This document shows positions 1 through 9,942 of a stretch of 64,000 nucleotides of DNA, piece by piece. Within the stretch, counting starts at the first letter, position 1. Each line of letters opens with the position of its first letter. Origin of the DNA: Marinibacterium anthonyi (GTDB taxonomy: Bacteria; Pseudomonadota; Alphaproteobacteria; Rhodobacterales; Rhodobacteraceae); assembly GCA_003217735.2 (NCBI GenBank), contig CP031585.1, forward strand, positions 5,039,501-5,103,500, written 5' to 3'. The notes beneath the pieces are model-generated. The model did no database searches and was not told the DNA's origin. It worked only from the letters and a program-made list of their open reading frames with translations. The position numbers and the translations under genes are program-made.

Positions 1-279
1 GGTGGTGGACCGTACCGCCGCCGCATTGCCGCCAAGGGCCGCGACCGCATCGGCGTCGGGTGTCGGATCCGTCCGGTTCGCGCCACCCGGGGTGGGCGCC
101 GGCAGGAAGGTGTAGCTATCGGGTTCCTGAAGCGGTTTGGACGGCAGGACCTTGAATTCGTCCGGGCCACGCGGCGGCCTGTTCAGTTGGCGCAGGCCGT
201 CATTGCCGGAACAGGCAGACAGCACCAGTCCAAGGCCAAGACCCAGTCCGATCCCCCTAAGAATGCGCTGCGGATTCAT
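1..279 (-). CDS. DUF3035-type outer-membrane lipoprotein (3' part missing)
   Basis: The frame runs off the left edge, so only the first 93 residues are seen. The N-terminus is a hydrophobic Gly/Leu-rich segment ending in the lipobox LSAC with the lipidated Cys at residue 23, followed by a Pro-rich polar stretch. A small lipoprotein directly downstream of lspA is the usual place of the DUF3035 family in Rhodobacteraceae, which Pfam links to BamF of the beta-barrel assembly machine. GGGAG lies about 7 nt before the ATG. Last gene of the rsmB-heparinase-purH-lspA run. The lipoprotein nature is seen; the family call is inferred from position and composition. Confidence 0.6.
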   Translation of the reverse strand, partial: MNPQRILRGIGLGLGLGLVLSACSGNDGLRQLNRPPRGPDEFKVLPSKPLQEPDSYTFLPAPTPGGANRTDPTPDADAVAALGGNAAAVRSTT

Positions 280-326
280 CCAGTTCTCCCGTGCTTGCGT
301 CTGTCTAGCCGATCGTTCGGGCGAGG

Positions 327-854
327 TCACGCGCCCTTTTTCCGCCCCCTGCCCCGGGATCCGGAGCGGGGTTCGAACAGCGCCAGGCCGATGGCGCCGG
401 CAAAGATGAAGACGTCGGCGATGTTGAAGACGTAAGGGTTGTCGAAGCCGCAGCAGGACATGTTGAGAAAGTCCAGCACGTAGCCGTAAAGCACCCGGTC
501 CAAGGCATTTCCCATCGCGCCGCCCACCAGGAACCCGGCCGAGACCAGCATCGGGATCGCCTTGGCATGACGCCGCGTGACCCACAGGACGACGGCGATG
601 GATATCACCACCGAAAGGCCGATCAGAACCCAGGGCATCGCCTCGGAATAGCCGTTGAACAGGCCAAAGTTGATGCCCCGGTTCTCGCCATAACGGAAGC
701 GGACAAGGGGGGGCAGCGCATCGATCTGCCCCGCGATGTCCAGCCGCATGCGGCGGATCACGATCCACTTTGTCACCTGGTCCACCACGAAGGCAACCAG
801 CGCCGAAATCAGCAGCGGATACAGCCAGATCGGCCGGGAGGACGGACGTGCCAT
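327..854 (-). CDS. lspA: Lipoprotein signal peptidase II
   Basis: Inner-membrane aspartyl protease that cuts the signal peptide of prolipoproteins in front of the lipidated cysteine. The 175-residue product has the expected length and four hydrophobic segments. The two catalytic aspartates are in GNALDR (D119) and NIADV (D147), each in its family motif. It lies 12 nt after purH and 47 nt before a lipoprotein gene that would itself be a substrate. The C-terminus is Arg/Gly-rich and cytoplasmic in character. Start ATG at 854. Confidence 0.96.
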   Translation of the reverse strand: MARPSSRPIWLYPLLISALVAFVVDQVTKWIVIRRMRLDIAGQIDALPPLVRFRYGENRGINFGLFNGYSEAMPWVLIGLSVVISIAVVLWVTRRHAKAIPMLVSAGFLVGGAMGNALDRVLYGYVLDFLNMSCCGFDNPYVFNIADVFIFAGAIGLALFEPRSGSRGRGRKKGA

Positions 855-866
855 GCGGTTGTGCCC

Positions 867-2453
867 TTAGTGGCGGAAGTGGCGCATGCCGGTGAAGACC
901 ATCGCCAGCCCGGCCTCGTCGGCGGCGGCGATGACCTTGTCGTCACGCATCGACCCTCCCGGCTGGATCACCGCCGTGGCGCCGGCCTCGGCTGCGGTCA
1001 GCAACCCGTCGGGGAACGGGAAGAACGCATCCGATGCCACCACGGATCCTTGGGTCAGCGGCGCGTCGAGGCCAAGCGCATCAGCCATGTCCTGCGATTT
1101 GCGGGCGGCGATGCGGGCGCTGTCGACGCGGCTCATCTGGCCGGCGCCGATGCCGACGGTGGCACCGTTCTTGACGTAGACGATGGCGTTGGACTTGACG
1201 TGCTTGCCGACCTTCCAGGCGAACAGCAGGTCGGCGATTTCCTGCTCGGTCGGCTGGCGTTTCGTCACCACCTGCAGGTTCTCGGCCATGATCCGGCCGC
1301 TGTCGCGGTCCTGCACCAGGAAGCCGCCCGACACCTGCTTGATCACCCGGCCCGGCGCCATCGGATCGGCGAGGCCGCCGGTGGTCAGCAGCCGAAGGCT
1401 GGGCTTTTTCGCGAACACGGCGCGGGCCGCGTCATCGGCTTCGGGCGCGATCACCACCTCGGTGAAGATGCCCGCGATTTCTTCGGCGGTTTCGGCATCC
1501 AGCGGCTTGTTCAGCGCGATGATCCCGCCAAAGGCCGACGTCTGGTCGCACTGGAAGGCCCGGGTATAGGCGTCTTTCAGGGTCGCACCGGTCGACACGC
1601 CACAGGGGTTGGCGTGCTTGATGATGGCGCAGGCGGGCGCGTCGGTGCCGAATTCCGACACCAGTTCGAAGGCGGCGTCGGTGTCGTTGATGTTGTTGTA
1701 GGACAGTTCCTTGCCCTGGTGCTGCACGGCCGTGGCCACGCCCGGACGGGTCGATCCGTCGCGGTAGAAGGCCGCCGTCTGGTGCGGGTTCTCACCATAG
1801 CGCAGGGTCTGGGCCAGGGTCCCGGCCACCACCCGGCGGCGCGGCGCGGGCGTGTCCAGCGCGTCCGCCATCCAGGTCGACACGGCGGCGTCATAAGCCC
1901 CGGTGCGGGCATAGGCGGTCTGGGCCAGGCGCTGGCGGAAGGCATAGGTGGTCTGCCCGTCCATGGCGTCCATCTCGGCCAGCAGCGCCGCGTAATCCTC
2001 GGTATCCACCACGACGTTCACGAAGGCGTGGTTCTTGGCCGCCGCGCGGATCATCGCCGGGCCGCCGATGTCGATGTTCTCGATGCAGGTCTCGTAATCG
2101 GCCGCCGCGGCGACGGTCGCCTCGAACGGGTAAAGGTTCACCACCAGCAGGTCGATCGGCGCGATGTCGTGATCTTCCATCGCCTTCACATGGTCCGCAT
2201 TGTCCCGCAGCGCCAGCAGCCCGCCGTGCACGCCCGGGTGCAGCGTCTTGACCCGGCCGTCCATCATTTCCGGGAATCCGGTAACCTCGCTCACGTCCTT
2301 CACGGTCAGGCCCGCGTCGCGCAGGGCCTTGGCGGTGCCGCCGGTCGACAGCAGTTCGACGCCACGCGTCGCAAGCGCCTTGCCCAGGTCAATCAGGCCG
2401 GTCTTGTCGGAAACGGAAAGCAGCGCGCGGCGCACGGGGGCGAGATCGTTCAT
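867..2453 (-). CDS. purH: Bifunctional AICAR formyltransferase / IMP cyclohydrolase
   Basis: Carries out the last two steps of de novo purine synthesis: formylation of AICAR with 10-formyl-tetrahydrofolate and closure of FAICAR to IMP. The 528-residue protein has the standard length. The N-terminal cyclohydrolase (MGS-like) domain has SVSDKTGL and [13 protein letters not shown]; the C-terminal transformylase domain includes the KHANPCGV segment and ends in the family-typical [12 protein letters not shown] good SD (AAGGGAG) stands 8 nt before the ATG. It sits 19 nt downstream of the heparinase-like gene, in the order common in Rhodobacteraceae. Confidence 0.97.
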   Translation of the reverse strand: MNDLAPVRRALLSVSDKTGLIDLGKALATRGVELLSTGGTAKALRDAGLTVKDVSEVTGFPEMMDGRVKTLHPGVHGGLLALRDNADHVKAMEDHDIAPIDLLVVNLYPFEATVAAAADYETCIENIDIGGPAMIRAAAKNHAFVNVVVDTEDYAALLAEMDAMDGQTTYAFRQRLAQTAYARTGAYDAAVSTWMADALDTPAPRRRVVAGTLAQTLRYGENPHQTAAFYRDGSTRPGVATAVQHQGKELSYNNINDTDAAFELVSEFGTDAPACAIIKHANPCGVSTGATLKDAYTRAFQCDQTSAFGGIIALNKPLDAETAEEIAGIFTEVVIAPEADDAARAVFAKKPSLRLLTTGGLADPMAPGRVIKQVSGGFLVQDRDSGRIMAENLQVVTKRQPTEQEIADLLFAWKVGKHVKSNAIVYVKNGATVGIGAGQMSRVDSARIAARKSQDMADALGLDAPLTQGSVVASDAFFPFPDGLLTAAEAGATAVIQPGGSMRDDKVIAAADEAGLAMVFTGMRHFRH

Positions 2454-2472
2454 TCGGAACTCCCTTCAGGGA

Positions 2473-4215
2473 TCAGTCGGCAGCGAACAGGTCGTCCATT
2501 GCCAGGTCCCGGACCGCCACAGCGGTGTCCTGGGCCTTGGCCAGCGACCAGCGGATTCGCGTGGCATATCCCATGGCCCGGCCGGAAAGTACAATCTGTT
2601 TCGTCGCACGCGGTTTCAGCCGCCCGGTTTCCAGGTAGACCGAGGGTTCCAGTTTCAGCGCATGCTTGCCGTCGTGCCGAAAGATCCAGATCTCGCCGCT
2701 TTTCAGCGCCATCGAAACCGCCGCCCCGCCCATGTCGATTTCGGCGTCGACGTCCGGATGCAGGTGAAACCGCACATCATAGGCGATCCCGGCCAGTTTC
2801 GCGGCATCCATCGCCTTGTCGAACCGCCGTTTCTCGGCGTCCTCCATGGCCAGCAGCATGTCCTCGCCCGACAGGCCGCGCCCGTCGACCGTCAGGTCCA
2901 GCGTGCGGGCATGGGTCAGCCCGTGGCTTAGCACATAGCCGTCATGCCCGCCCTGAAAGCGCAGCCCGTCGGCCATGTCGCTGATTTCCACCGGCACGGT
3001 TGTCGGCCCCTCGATCATCGCCTCGCGGTGCATGCTGCGGGTCGGCGGGCTGAGCCGCGCGCTGGAATACCCATCCAGGCACAGCACCGAATGCGACGGC
3101 GTCGCCCGGCCCGCCCGGCGCCAGTCGGCGCCGAACGCCGTGCCCGCGCCGCAACTGACGATCACCGGGCGGCGCCCCGACGTCAGTTCGAACGCCAGGG
3201 TCGAGGCATGGGCGTTGTAGGATGCCGCCCCCGACGGCGGCGGCGCCGCGTCGATGATGACCGATGTGCGCCGGGACGACAGGCGCGCATAGCCCATCGC
3301 CAGCCCGTCGGAATGGCGCTTGCGCACGGCGGATGTCGCCAGCGCCAGGTCCAGCCGGCCGTCCATCCCGCGCCCGCCGCCATGGAACCGCGCCAGCCCG
3401 CCGTCGGAATGGCGCAGGGTGCGCAGGGTCGGCGCGATGCGGTCGATGGCGTCCAGGTGGGCGTCGGGCGTGGTCCGCCCGGCCTCGGCCAGCGCGGTGG
3501 CGGCCCAGGTCAGCAGCGTGAAAACCTCAAGCAATTCCTCGGGGTTGCGGGTCGGCAGACCGCCTTGGCGGTCGATCTGCAGGTTGCATTCATGGGCCAG
3601 CGCGACGATCGCCGGATCGGCCAGCGCCTCTTTCCCCTCAAGCGAGAAGCCGGCGTAGACAAGGCCTGTCAGCGCCTCGAACCGGGGCAGGCCCGGTGCC
3701 GCGGCGCGCCAGCGGCGGGCCAGGAACCAGGTCTGCGCGGCCAGCGCCCGGTAGAAGGCGGCGCTTTGCGCGGCATCGCGGCCGCGCAAAAGGAAGATCG
3801 CGTGGCTGATCCAACGGATCAGCCGGCGCCCCGACAGATCCGGCGTCCAGCCCGGCCCCTGCCCGCGCCCATAACGGTCGATCCAGCCCCACAGCCAGAC
3901 CTGCGCGCGCGCCCGCGCGGTCACGTCCCCAACGGCGGCCAGGTCGTCGAGCCAGGCAAACCCGTGGCGGGCGGCGTCGAAGGCGGGATCGGGGGCGGGA
4001 ATGTCCCACAGGTCGGTGTCCGGGGCTTCCACGAAATGGCCGGCCAGGATGATGTTGCCGGCCAGAAGCTGGCGGCCACGGGCAAAGGATCCGACGGTGC
4101 GGGGTTCGGGCTGCGAGACAAAACCCGTCGCCGCCCGTTGGTGCGTGCTGCGTCGCGCGGCGTGCCTGTTCAGCACCCGCGTGCGCCACCGATCAAGGGG
4201 ATCCCGACTGGCCAT
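2473..4215 (-). CDS. Heparinase II/III-family protein
   Basis: About 580 residues. The N-terminal part is a helical alpha/alpha-toroid-like region with RWIGQ-like aromatic/basic segments (WDIPAPDPAFDAARHGFAWL); the C-terminal half is a beta-rich domain beginning near GGGRGMDGRLDLALA, as in heparinase II/III-like lyases. This subfamily is usually found between rsmB and purH in Rhodobacteraceae, and its substrate is unknown to me. A GTG at 4284 would add 23 residues, but the ATG at 4215 has an AAGG SD 8 nt upstream and gives the usual N-terminus (MASRDPLDRW), so it is preferred. No signal peptide is evident, which is odd for a polysaccharide lyase. Confidence 0.8.
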   Translation of the reverse strand: MASRDPLDRWRTRVLNRHAARRSTHQRAATGFVSQPEPRTVGSFARGRQLLAGNIILAGHFVEAPDTDLWDIPAPDPAFDAARHGFAWLDDLAAVGDVTARARAQVWLWGWIDRYGRGQGPGWTPDLSGRRLIRWISHAIFLLRGRDAAQSAAFYRALAAQTWFLARRWRAAAPGLPRFEALTGLVYAGFSLEGKEALADPAIVALAHECNLQIDRQGGLPTRNPEELLEVFTLLTWAATALAEAGRTTPDAHLDAIDRIAPTLRTLRHSDGGLARFHGGGRGMDGRLDLALATSAVRKRHSDGLAMGYARLSSRRTSVIIDAAPPPSGAASYNAHASTLAFELTSGRRPVIVSCGAGTAFGADWRRAGRATPSHSVLCLDGYSSARLSPPTRSMHREAMIEGPTTVPVEISDMADGLRFQGGHDGYVLSHGLTHARTLDLTVDGRGLSGEDMLLAMEDAEKRRFDKAMDAAKLAGIAYDVRFHLHPDVDAEIDMGGAAVSMALKSGEIWIFRHDGKHALKLEPSVYLETGRLKPRATKQIVLSGRAMGYATRIRWSLAKAQDTAVAVRDLAMDDLFAAD

Positions 4216-4287
4216 CTGCTCTGCCTTCTGACGCTCTTTGCAGCGCTTTTTCGCCACCTTACCCAAAGCGCCCCGGCAAGTCACCGC

Positions 4288-5565
4288 TTATTGCGCCGCA
4301 ACGGGATCCTTGCGCAGAAAAGCCATGTAGAATCCGTCCATTCCACCCTGATCGGCCCAAAAGTCGGGCCTCAGCCGCAGCCCGCCCTCGGCGGAGATCC
4401 ACGCAGGGTCGATGCCGGGACGGGCCAGCGCGTCGCGGTCGACGGCGACCCCGGGCAGACGGTCAAGCGCCGCGGTGATCTGCGCCTCGCCCTCTTCGGG
4501 CAGCAGCGAACAGGTGCAGAAGACCAGCCGCCCGCCGGGGGCCAGCAGGGTCCAGGCATGATCCAGCATCTCGGCCTGCAGGGGGACAAGCGCGGTCAGT
4601 TCGGACACGGGCTTGATATGCGGCAGGTCGGGGTGGCGCCGGATCGTGCCCGTGGCGGAACAGGGCGCGTCAAGCAGGATCGCGTCATAGGTCCCCTGGT
4701 GCGCGCGGGCATCGCCGGTGACGATATCGGCGGTCAGCCCGGTGCGGGACAGGTTTTCCGTCAGCCGCCCAAGGCGCGCCTCGGACAGATCGAGCGCGGT
4801 GACCTTTGCCCCGGCGGCGGTCAGTTGCAGGGTCTTGCCGCCGGGCGCGGCACACATGTCCAGCACCCGTTCCCCCGGCTGCGCATCCAGGATCCGCGCC
4901 GGCAGCGCGGCGGCGGCGTCCTGAACCCACCAAAGGCCATCGTCGTACCCCGGCAGGGCCGAGACCTGGCCCGGATCCTCGAGCCGCACCGATCCGGTGG
5001 GCAAAAGGACACCGCCCAGCCGTTCGGCCAGTTCCGCGCCATCGGTCCGCGGCGTCAGGTCCAGCGGCGGACGCATGGCGTGCACCGCCTCCATCCCCGC
5101 CACGGCGTCGGCGCCCCATGTCCGGACCAGCCGGCTGCGCAGGGGTTTCGGCAGGCGGGGCGCTTTCAGCCCGGCCCAGACAGCCGGGCCTTCTTCGGCC
5201 ACCTTGCGCAGGACGGCATTGACCAGCCCCTTGAGCTTGCCGTGCTTGCGATGCGCGCCGACGATGGCGACAAGGTCGCTGACCACGCCATGGGCGGCGC
5301 CCCCGGTACACAGCTCCATCGTGCCAAGGCGCAGGGCGTTCAGCACGAAACGGGCCGGACGGCGGTCAAGGTAGCTGTCGACGATCCGATCGGCGCGCCC
5401 GAGCGATCGCAAGGTTTCCGTCGCCAGTCGCTGGGCGCGGGCGCGGCTGGCCGGGTCCAGCCGGTCGATCAGGGACAGGCTGTCGGACAGCATCCGCCGC
5501 TCGGCCAGAACGGACCCCAGCAGCATCACGGCCCCGCGCCGCGCATCAGTTCCGGTGGCCGCCAT
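4288..5565 (-). CDS. rsmB: RsmB/NOP-family 16S rRNA (cytosine-C5) methyltransferase
   Basis: Methylates a cytosine of 16S rRNA with SAM. The N-terminus (about residues 1-140) is a NusB-like RNA-binding domain, followed by a Rossmann methyltransferase with the SAM loop DMCAAPGGKTLQL. The two catalytic cysteines lie in LLDAPCSATGT (motif IV) and FCTCSLLPEEGE (motif VI). The frame is open upstream to 5679, but ATG 5565 has an AGGGA SD and gives the normal start. First gene of the minus-strand run to lspA and divergent from the small SDHAF4-like gene. Confidence 0.92.
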   Translation of the reverse strand: MAATGTDARRGAVMLLGSVLAERRMLSDSLSLIDRLDPASRARAQRLATETLRSLGRADRIVDSYLDRRPARFVLNALRLGTMELCTGGAAHGVVSDLVAIVGAHRKHGKLKGLVNAVLRKVAEEGPAVWAGLKAPRLPKPLRSRLVRTWGADAVAGMEAVHAMRPPLDLTPRTDGAELAERLGGVLLPTGSVRLEDPGQVSALPGYDDGLWWVQDAAAALPARILDAQPGERVLDMCAAPGGKTLQLTAAGAKVTALDLSEARLGRLTENLSRTGLTADIVTGDARAHQGTYDAILLDAPCSATGTIRRHPDLPHIKPVSELTALVPLQAEMLDHAWTLLAPGGRLVFCTCSLLPEEGEAQITAALDRLPGVAVDRDALARPGIDPAWISAEGGLRLRPDFWADQGGMDGFYMAFLRKDPVAAQ

Positions 5566-5634
5566 TCCCTGCCTCTGCCTTGCTTCAAGCGAAGGCGCGC
5601 GTATATCAGGGGGCAGCCGGCAAAGGAACCCGTC

Positions 5635-5820
5635 ATGAGCGACCCCGAAGACAGATCCCACCTGCCCCCCGCGGCCCAACGCGCCCTGGCCGAGGCCGAC
5701 GCGCGCCGCAAGGCCGCCGCCGAACAGACGCCGCTGGCCAAGGAGCTTGGCGGCCGCGACGGGCCCGAGCCCGTGCGCTATGGCGATTGGGAAAAGAAGG
5801 GCCTGGCGATCGACTTCTGA
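5635..5820 (+). CDS. DUF1674 / succinate dehydrogenase assembly factor 4-like small protein
   Basis: A 61-residue protein with an Ala/Glu/Arg-rich N-terminal half and the diagnostic C-terminal signature KELGGRDGPEPVRYGDWEKKG ending in a terminal Asp-Phe. This tail is the hallmark of DUF1674, the bacterial relative of mitochondrial SDHAF4, which binds flavinylated SdhA during assembly of succinate dehydrogenase. AAAGGAA stands about 8 nt before the ATG. It is divergently placed from rsmB, whose start is 70 bp away, so the two share a short promoter region. No sdh gene is in the window. Confidence 0.85.
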   Translation: MSDPEDRSHLPPAAQRALAEADARRKAAAEQTPLAKELGGRDGPEPVRYGDWEKKGLAIDF

Positions 5821-5841
5821 CGCGGCCCGCAGGCCAGCCCG

Positions 5842-6201
5842 TCAGTTCAGAGTGAAGACGGCGGATTCGCCCGCGCCCCGGTCCGAGGTAAAGCGCACCT
5901 TGCGCCCGTTCACCCTGACCTCCTGGCAATTGTAGCCCAGGTCATCGCCGCCCCAGGCGAGATCGCGGCAGAAATAGCCGTTCTGCCAGCTCCAACGCCC
6001 CGTCACGTCCCAGGTCATGCCGCGCCCGCTGATCGCGCCCTGGGGCGATACCTGCAGACGGACCATCGGCCGGGTCAGGGTCTTGCCGGTGACCAGGCGG
6101 CGGAAATCGGTTTCGGTGTCGATCTTCTGGAATTCGGCCAGAACAGGGCTCGCCGCGCAGAAGAACGCTGCGGTTGCCGCAAGTGCCAGTCGCATCAGCA
6201 T
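5842..6201 (-). CDS. Small secreted hypothetical protein
   Basis: 119 residues with a clear Sec signal peptide (basic MLMRLAL, hydrophobic core, cleavage near SPVLAEF). The mature part is beta-rich with FRRLVTGKTLTRP, two cysteines (YFCRDLAW, GYNCQEVRV) that could form a disulfide, and a WSWQNGYFCR motif. I do not recognise a named family. The SD GGGAGG lies 6 nt before ATG 6201, so the longer frame to 6258 is not needed. It is downstream of dapB, separated by two tandem palindromes, and convergent with the SDHAF4-like gene. Confidence 0.75.
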   Translation of the reverse strand: MLMRLALAATAAFFCAASPVLAEFQKIDTETDFRRLVTGKTLTRPMVRLQVSPQGAISGRGMTWDVTGRWSWQNGYFCRDLAWGGDDLGYNCQEVRVNGRKVRFTSDRGAGESAVFTLN

Positions 6202-6268
6202 CGTGATCCTCCCGTTGCCTTTCGGGAGTCCTACGGATGCCGGCCGATCGCGGATCACATTCGATCAA

Positions 6269-6316
6269 GAAAATTCGCGGAATTTTCGTGGGGGCGAGAA
6301 AATTCGTCGAATTTTC
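6269..6316. repeat. Tandem pair of identical-arm palindromes
   Basis: Two perfect copies of GAAAATTC-N3-GAATTTTC (6269-6287 with spacer GCG, 6298-6316 with spacer GTC), centres 29 bp apart. They lie directly after the dapB stop and 68-115 bp before the next start. This could be a dyad operator, a REP-like 3' element or a weak processing signal; the AT-rich arms without a T-tract are unlike a standard terminator. Confidence 0.8.
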
Positions 6317-6321
6317 TTTGG

Positions 6322-7134
6322 CTACGTCAGGCCCAGCACGTCGATCATGTCGTAAAGCCCAGGCCCCTTGTCCTGCCCCCACAGCGCCGCCTTCAGCGCC
6401 CCGCGCGCAAAGATCGCCCGGTCCGTCGCCATGTGCCGCAGGATCAGCCGTTCGCCCATGCCGGCAAAGATCACGTCGTGTTCCCCGACGATATCCCCGC
6501 CCCGCACGACCGAAAACCCGATATCCCCACGCCTGCGCGCCCCGGTGATGCCGTCCCGCGCCCGCGCCTCGACGTCGCGAAGCGCGACGCCGCGCCCCGC
6601 GGCCGCCGCCTCGCCCAGCATCAGGGCCGTGCCCGAGGGCGCGTCGACCTTCTGGTTGTGATGCGCCTCCAGCACTTCGATGTCGAAATCCTCGTCCAGC
6701 GCCTGGGCCACCTTGCGCGTCAGCTGCGTCAGCAGGTTCACGCCCAGGCTCATGTTGCCGGCCTTCACGATCACCGCGTGCCGCGACGCGGGTTCCAGCA
6801 GGGCCGTCTGTTCATCCGTCATGCCGGTGGTGCCGATCACGTGCACCGCCCGCGCCTGCGCGGCCAGCGCCGCGAATTCCACCGTGGCCGCCGGCGCCGT
6901 GAAATCGATCACCGCCTGGGCCGTGGCAAAGGCCTCCAGCGGGTCGTCCGTCACCGCGACACCCATCGCCGCGCCGCCCATCGCGGTGCCGATATCCTGC
7001 CCGATCCAGTCATGTCCCGGCCGAACCACCGCGCCGACCAGCTTCGCTTTCGGGCTCTCCGAAACGATCCTTGCAAGCATCCGGCCCATCCGGCCCGACG
7101 CTCCGGTGATCACGATTCCAGGCACTTCCGTCAT
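6322..7134 (-). CDS. dapB: 4-hydroxy-tetrahydrodipicolinate reductase
   Basis: NAD(P)H-dependent reductase of the diaminopimelate/lysine pathway. The 270-residue product starts with the Rossmann motif [13 protein letters not shown] and has the substrate signature [16 protein letters not shown] with the catalytic His and Lys. C-terminal [16 protein letters not shown] is also typical. The start at 7134 follows the SD AGGAGG by 7 nt; the frame is open 19 codons further without support. Divergent from rbfA. Confidence 0.96.
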   Translation of the reverse strand: MTEVPGIVITGASGRMGRMLARIVSESPKAKLVGAVVRPGHDWIGQDIGTAMGGAAMGVAVTDDPLEAFATAQAVIDFTAPAATVEFAALAAQARAVHVIGTTGMTDEQTALLEPASRHAVIVKAGNMSLGVNLLTQLTRKVAQALDEDFDIEVLEAHHNQKVDAPSGTALMLGEAAAAGRGVALRDVEARARDGITGARRRGDIGFSVVRGGDIVGEHDVIFAGMGERLILRHMATDRAIFARGALKAALWGQDKGPGLYDMIDVLGLT

Positions 7135-7219
7135 GTTCAGCCCTCCTGACGCGGCATCACCCCTCCTAGCCCCAAGTGCGCCGCTTGGCAAAGCCCCGGC
7201 AACGGCCTAAATGTGGGCC

Positions 7220-7615
7220 ATGGCCAAGAACAAGTTTCATGACGGCCCCGGTCCGTCCCAGCGACAACTCAGGGTAGGGGAATTGATCCGCCGCACGCTC
7301 TCCGAGGTGCTGGCGCGCGGTGACGTGCACGATCCCGATCTGAACCGGCTGTCGATCACCGTGGGCGAAGTCCGCATGTCCCCGGATCTCAAGATCGCGA
7401 CCGCCTATGTCCTGCCGCTTGGCGGCCAGGGCCAGGAAGACGCCGTGCCCCTGCTTGCCCGCAACAAGCATGAACTGCGGCGCACGGTCGGCAAGAAATG
7501 CGGTCTGAAATATGCACCCGACCTGCGGTTCCAGATCGACGAGACCTACGACCGCATGGATGAAACCCGCCGCATGCTCGACCAGGACGCGGTGCGCCGC
7601 GATCTCGATACGTGA
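7220..7615 (+). CDS. rbfA: 30S ribosome-binding factor A
   Basis: Binds the pre-30S subunit and helps mature the 16S rRNA 5' end. The 131-residue protein has the RbfA KH-like fold signatures [17 protein letters not shown] and [24 protein letters not shown]. The family usually begins MAKNKF, which favours ATG 7220; an in-frame ATG at 7211 would add three residues and neither has a strong SD. First gene of a rbfA-glycosidase-truB-DUF1643 run; its TGA overlaps the next start. Confidence 0.94.
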   Translation: MAKNKFHDGPGPSQRQLRVGELIRRTLSEVLARGDVHDPDLNRLSITVGEVRMSPDLKIATAYVLPLGGQGQEDAVPLLARNKHELRRTVGKKCGLKYAPDLRFQIDETYDRMDETRRMLDQDAVRRDLDT

Positions 7616-8352
7616 TACGCCTCCTGTCCGCTCTGCTTGCCCTGGGCCTCGGCTCCGGAGCCGCCACAGCCGCGACCTGCCGCGACCTGGCGCATGATGG
7701 CAACCGCTACACGGTCTGCGAGATCGACCCGACGTCCGAGGACCTGCGCCTGTTCCTGTATCGCCCCGACGGGTCACCCTATGGCCAGTTCAGCGCGATA
7801 GACGCCGCGCTGCGTCCCGAAGGCCACCTGGTCTTTGCGATGAACGCCGGCATGTACCACGACGACCGGTCCCCGGTGGGCCATTACGTCGAGGACGGGG
7901 AAGAGATCATGCGGGTCATCCCCAACGCGGGCCCCGGCAATTTCGGCCTGCTGCCCAACGGGGTGTTCTGCATCCGCGACGGCCGCGCCGACGTGTTCGA
8001 GACGCTGGATTACATCGACCGCAAACCCGAATGCCGCTTTGCCACGCAATCGGGCCCGATGCTGGTGATCGATGGCGAAATCCATCCGCGGTTCCTGCCC
8101 GACAGCACCTCGCGCTATGTGCGCAACGGGGTGGGCACGTCGGCCGATGGCAAACGGGTGGTCTTTGCGATCTCCAACAACACCGTCACCTTCCATGAAT
8201 TCGCCCGGCTTTTCCGCGACGAGCTGGGCCTGCCCAACGCGTTGTACTTCGACGGCAATGTCTCGCGTCTTTTTGCGCCCGACATCGGCCGCAACGATCC
8301 CGGCTTCAACCTGGGCCCCATCGTCGGCGTGGTCGAACCCAACGGGTCCTGA
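7612..8352 (+). CDS. Phosphodiester glycosidase-like (NAGPA/DUF2233) secreted protein
   Basis: 246 residues starting with GTG inside the end of rbfA (GTGA overlap), so translation is probably coupled. A signal peptide ([18 protein letters not shown]) is followed by a single beta-rich domain with [34 protein letters not shown] and [11 protein letters not shown], the conserved signatures of the NAGPA/DUF2233 family (lysosomal 'uncovering enzyme' relatives and SpoIIP-like proteins). An exported glycosidase or phosphodiesterase acting in the periplasm is likely; the substrate is not known. Confidence 0.85.
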   Translation: MIRLLSALLALGLGSGAATAATCRDLAHDGNRYTVCEIDPTSEDLRLFLYRPDGSPYGQFSAIDAALRPEGHLVFAMNAGMYHDDRSPVGHYVEDGEEIMRVIPNAGPGNFGLLPNGVFCIRDGRADVFETLDYIDRKPECRFATQSGPMLVIDGEIHPRFLPDSTSRYVRNGVGTSADGKRVVFAISNNTVTFHEFARLFRDELGLPNALYFDGNVSRLFAPDIGRNDPGFNLGPIVGVVEPNGS

Positions 8353-8427
8353 CCGCCCCTGCCCCATTGACCCGTGACCGGGATTGCGGCTAAGGACGCG
8401 GCCTCTTCACTGACATCGGGACATTTC

Positions 8428-9333
8428 ATGGCACGCAAGGGACGCGACATTTCGGGTTGGCTCGTGGTGGACAAACCCGCGGGGCCGACATCGACCGCCG
8501 TGGTGAACAAGGTTCGCTGGGCGTTCGGCGCCAAGAAGGCCGGCCATGCCGGCACGCTGGATCCCGAAGCCACCGGCGTACTGGCCGTGGCCCTGGGTGA
8601 GGCGACCAAGACCGTGCCCTACATCACCGATGCGCTGAAGGCCTATACCTTCACCGTCCGCCTGGGACAGGCGACCAACACCGACGACGCCGAAGGCGAG
8701 GTGATCGCGCAAAGCGATACGCGCCCCAGCGACGACGAGATCAAGGCCGCGCTGGGGGACTTCCTGGGCGACATCATGCAGGTCCCGCCCAAGTTCTCGG
8801 CCGTCAAGATCGACGGCCAGCGCGCCTATAAACTTGCCCGCGACGGCGAGGATGTCGAGATCGCGGCGCGCCCGCTGTGGGTCGATGAACTGTTGCTGGT
8901 CGACCGGCCCGATGCGGACCATGTCGTTCTGGAAATGACTTGCGGCAAAGGCGGTTACGTGCGCGCCGTGGCCCGCGACCTGGGCGAGAAGCTGGGCTGT
9001 TACGGGCATGTCGTGTCACTGCGCCGGGTATGGTCGGGCCCGTTCGAGGCGGCGGACGGCATCACGATGGACAAGGTCGAGGAACTGGCGCGGACGCCGG
9101 AACTGGACGCTTTCCTGCGCCCGCTCGAAGAAGGGCTGGCAGACCTGCCCGAGCTGAAATGCACGCCCGAGGGCGCGGCGCGCCTGCGCAATGGCAATCC
9201 GGGCATGGTGCTGGCGTCGAACGTGGAATACGGCGACGAGGCCTGGGCGAGCTTTGACGGCAAGGCCGTGGCCGTGGGCATCTACAAGGCGGGCGAGCTG
9301 CACCCGAGCCGCGTGTTCAACCACACGTCGTGA
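8428..9333 (+). CDS. truB: tRNA pseudouridine(55) synthase
   Basis: Converts U55 of the T-psi-C loop to pseudouridine. The 301-residue protein shows the TruB signatures [14 protein letters not shown] and [15 protein letters not shown] with catalytic D45, then the [20 protein letters not shown] motif and a C-terminal PUA-like region. The frame is open 18 codons upstream, but [11 protein letters not shown] is the expected N-terminus. Overlaps the next start by 4 bp. Confidence 0.96.
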   Translation: MARKGRDISGWLVVDKPAGPTSTAVVNKVRWAFGAKKAGHAGTLDPEATGVLAVALGEATKTVPYITDALKAYTFTVRLGQATNTDDAEGEVIAQSDTRPSDDEIKAALGDFLGDIMQVPPKFSAVKIDGQRAYKLARDGEDVEIAARPLWVDELLLVDRPDADHVVLEMTCGKGGYVRAVARDLGEKLGCYGHVVSLRRVWSGPFEAADGITMDKVEELARTPELDAFLRPLEEGLADLPELKCTPEGAARLRNGNPGMVLASNVEYGDEAWASFDGKAVAVGIYKAGELHPSRVFNHTS

Positions 9334-9857
9334 CGGGGCTGGTCACACGGACCCATTCAAAGGGGGATGCGGATTCGACCGCGGTCTATTCCCCTTGCGA
9401 TTCATATCGTTACAGCCTGACCCGGGTCTGGGAGCCAGAGGCGCGCGGACTGCTTTACATCATGCTGAATCCGTCGAAAGCCACGGAAATCCAGAACGAT
9501 CCGACGGTCGAACGCTGTGAACGCCGGGCGCGCGCTCTGGGGTACGGCGGCTTTCGGGTGACCAATATCTTCGCCTGGCGCGAAACCGATCCCAAGGCGC
9601 TGCGCGCCGCGGCGCATCCCGTCGGACCCGACAATGACGCGGCCATCGCCGAAGGGCTTGCCTGGGCCGACACCGTCATCGCCGGCTGGGGCGCGCATGG
9701 TGAGCATATGGGAAGGGGACGCGCCGTTGCCGACCTGCTGTGCCGCGCGTCCCGCGACATTCATCACCTGGGGCTGACCAGGGCGGGCCACCCGCGCCAC
9801 CCGCTGTACATCGCCTATGCACAGGCGCCGGTCCGCTGGGCGTTCGAACCCCGTTAA
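9330..9857 (+). CDS. DUF1643 domain protein
   Basis: 175 residues, GTG start overlapping the truB stop (GTGA). The DUF1643 signatures are plain: [51 protein letters not shown], then an Ala/Asp segment and the [13 protein letters not shown] and RHPLYIAYA motifs. The biochemical role of the family is not established. Translational coupling to truB suggests co-expression. No signal peptide or membrane segment. Confidence 0.88.
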   Translation: MTGLVTRTHSKGDADSTAVYSPCDSYRYSLTRVWEPEARGLLYIMLNPSKATEIQNDPTVERCERRARALGYGGFRVTNIFAWRETDPKALRAAAHPVGPDNDAAIAEGLAWADTVIAGWGAHGEHMGRGRAVADLLCRASRDIHHLGLTRAGHPRHPLYIAYAQAPVRWAFEPR

Positions 9858-9942
9858 CCATTGATTCCATTCAGCTTTGACGGATGAGCCCGCGCGTGGC
9901 CCTATGCGCGTTGGTGGGCAATTCAATGAGTGGAGTGGCGGG

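Noticed and set aside
567-2984. Very long open frame antisense to purH (and similar ones antisense to rsmB/heparinase, pnp and the ABC genes, e.g. 14418-16643, 29647-32328)
   Set aside because: GC-rich codon bias on the real gene's strand empties the opposite frame of stops. The products are His/Gly/Arg-rich without any domain, and the sense genes are certain.
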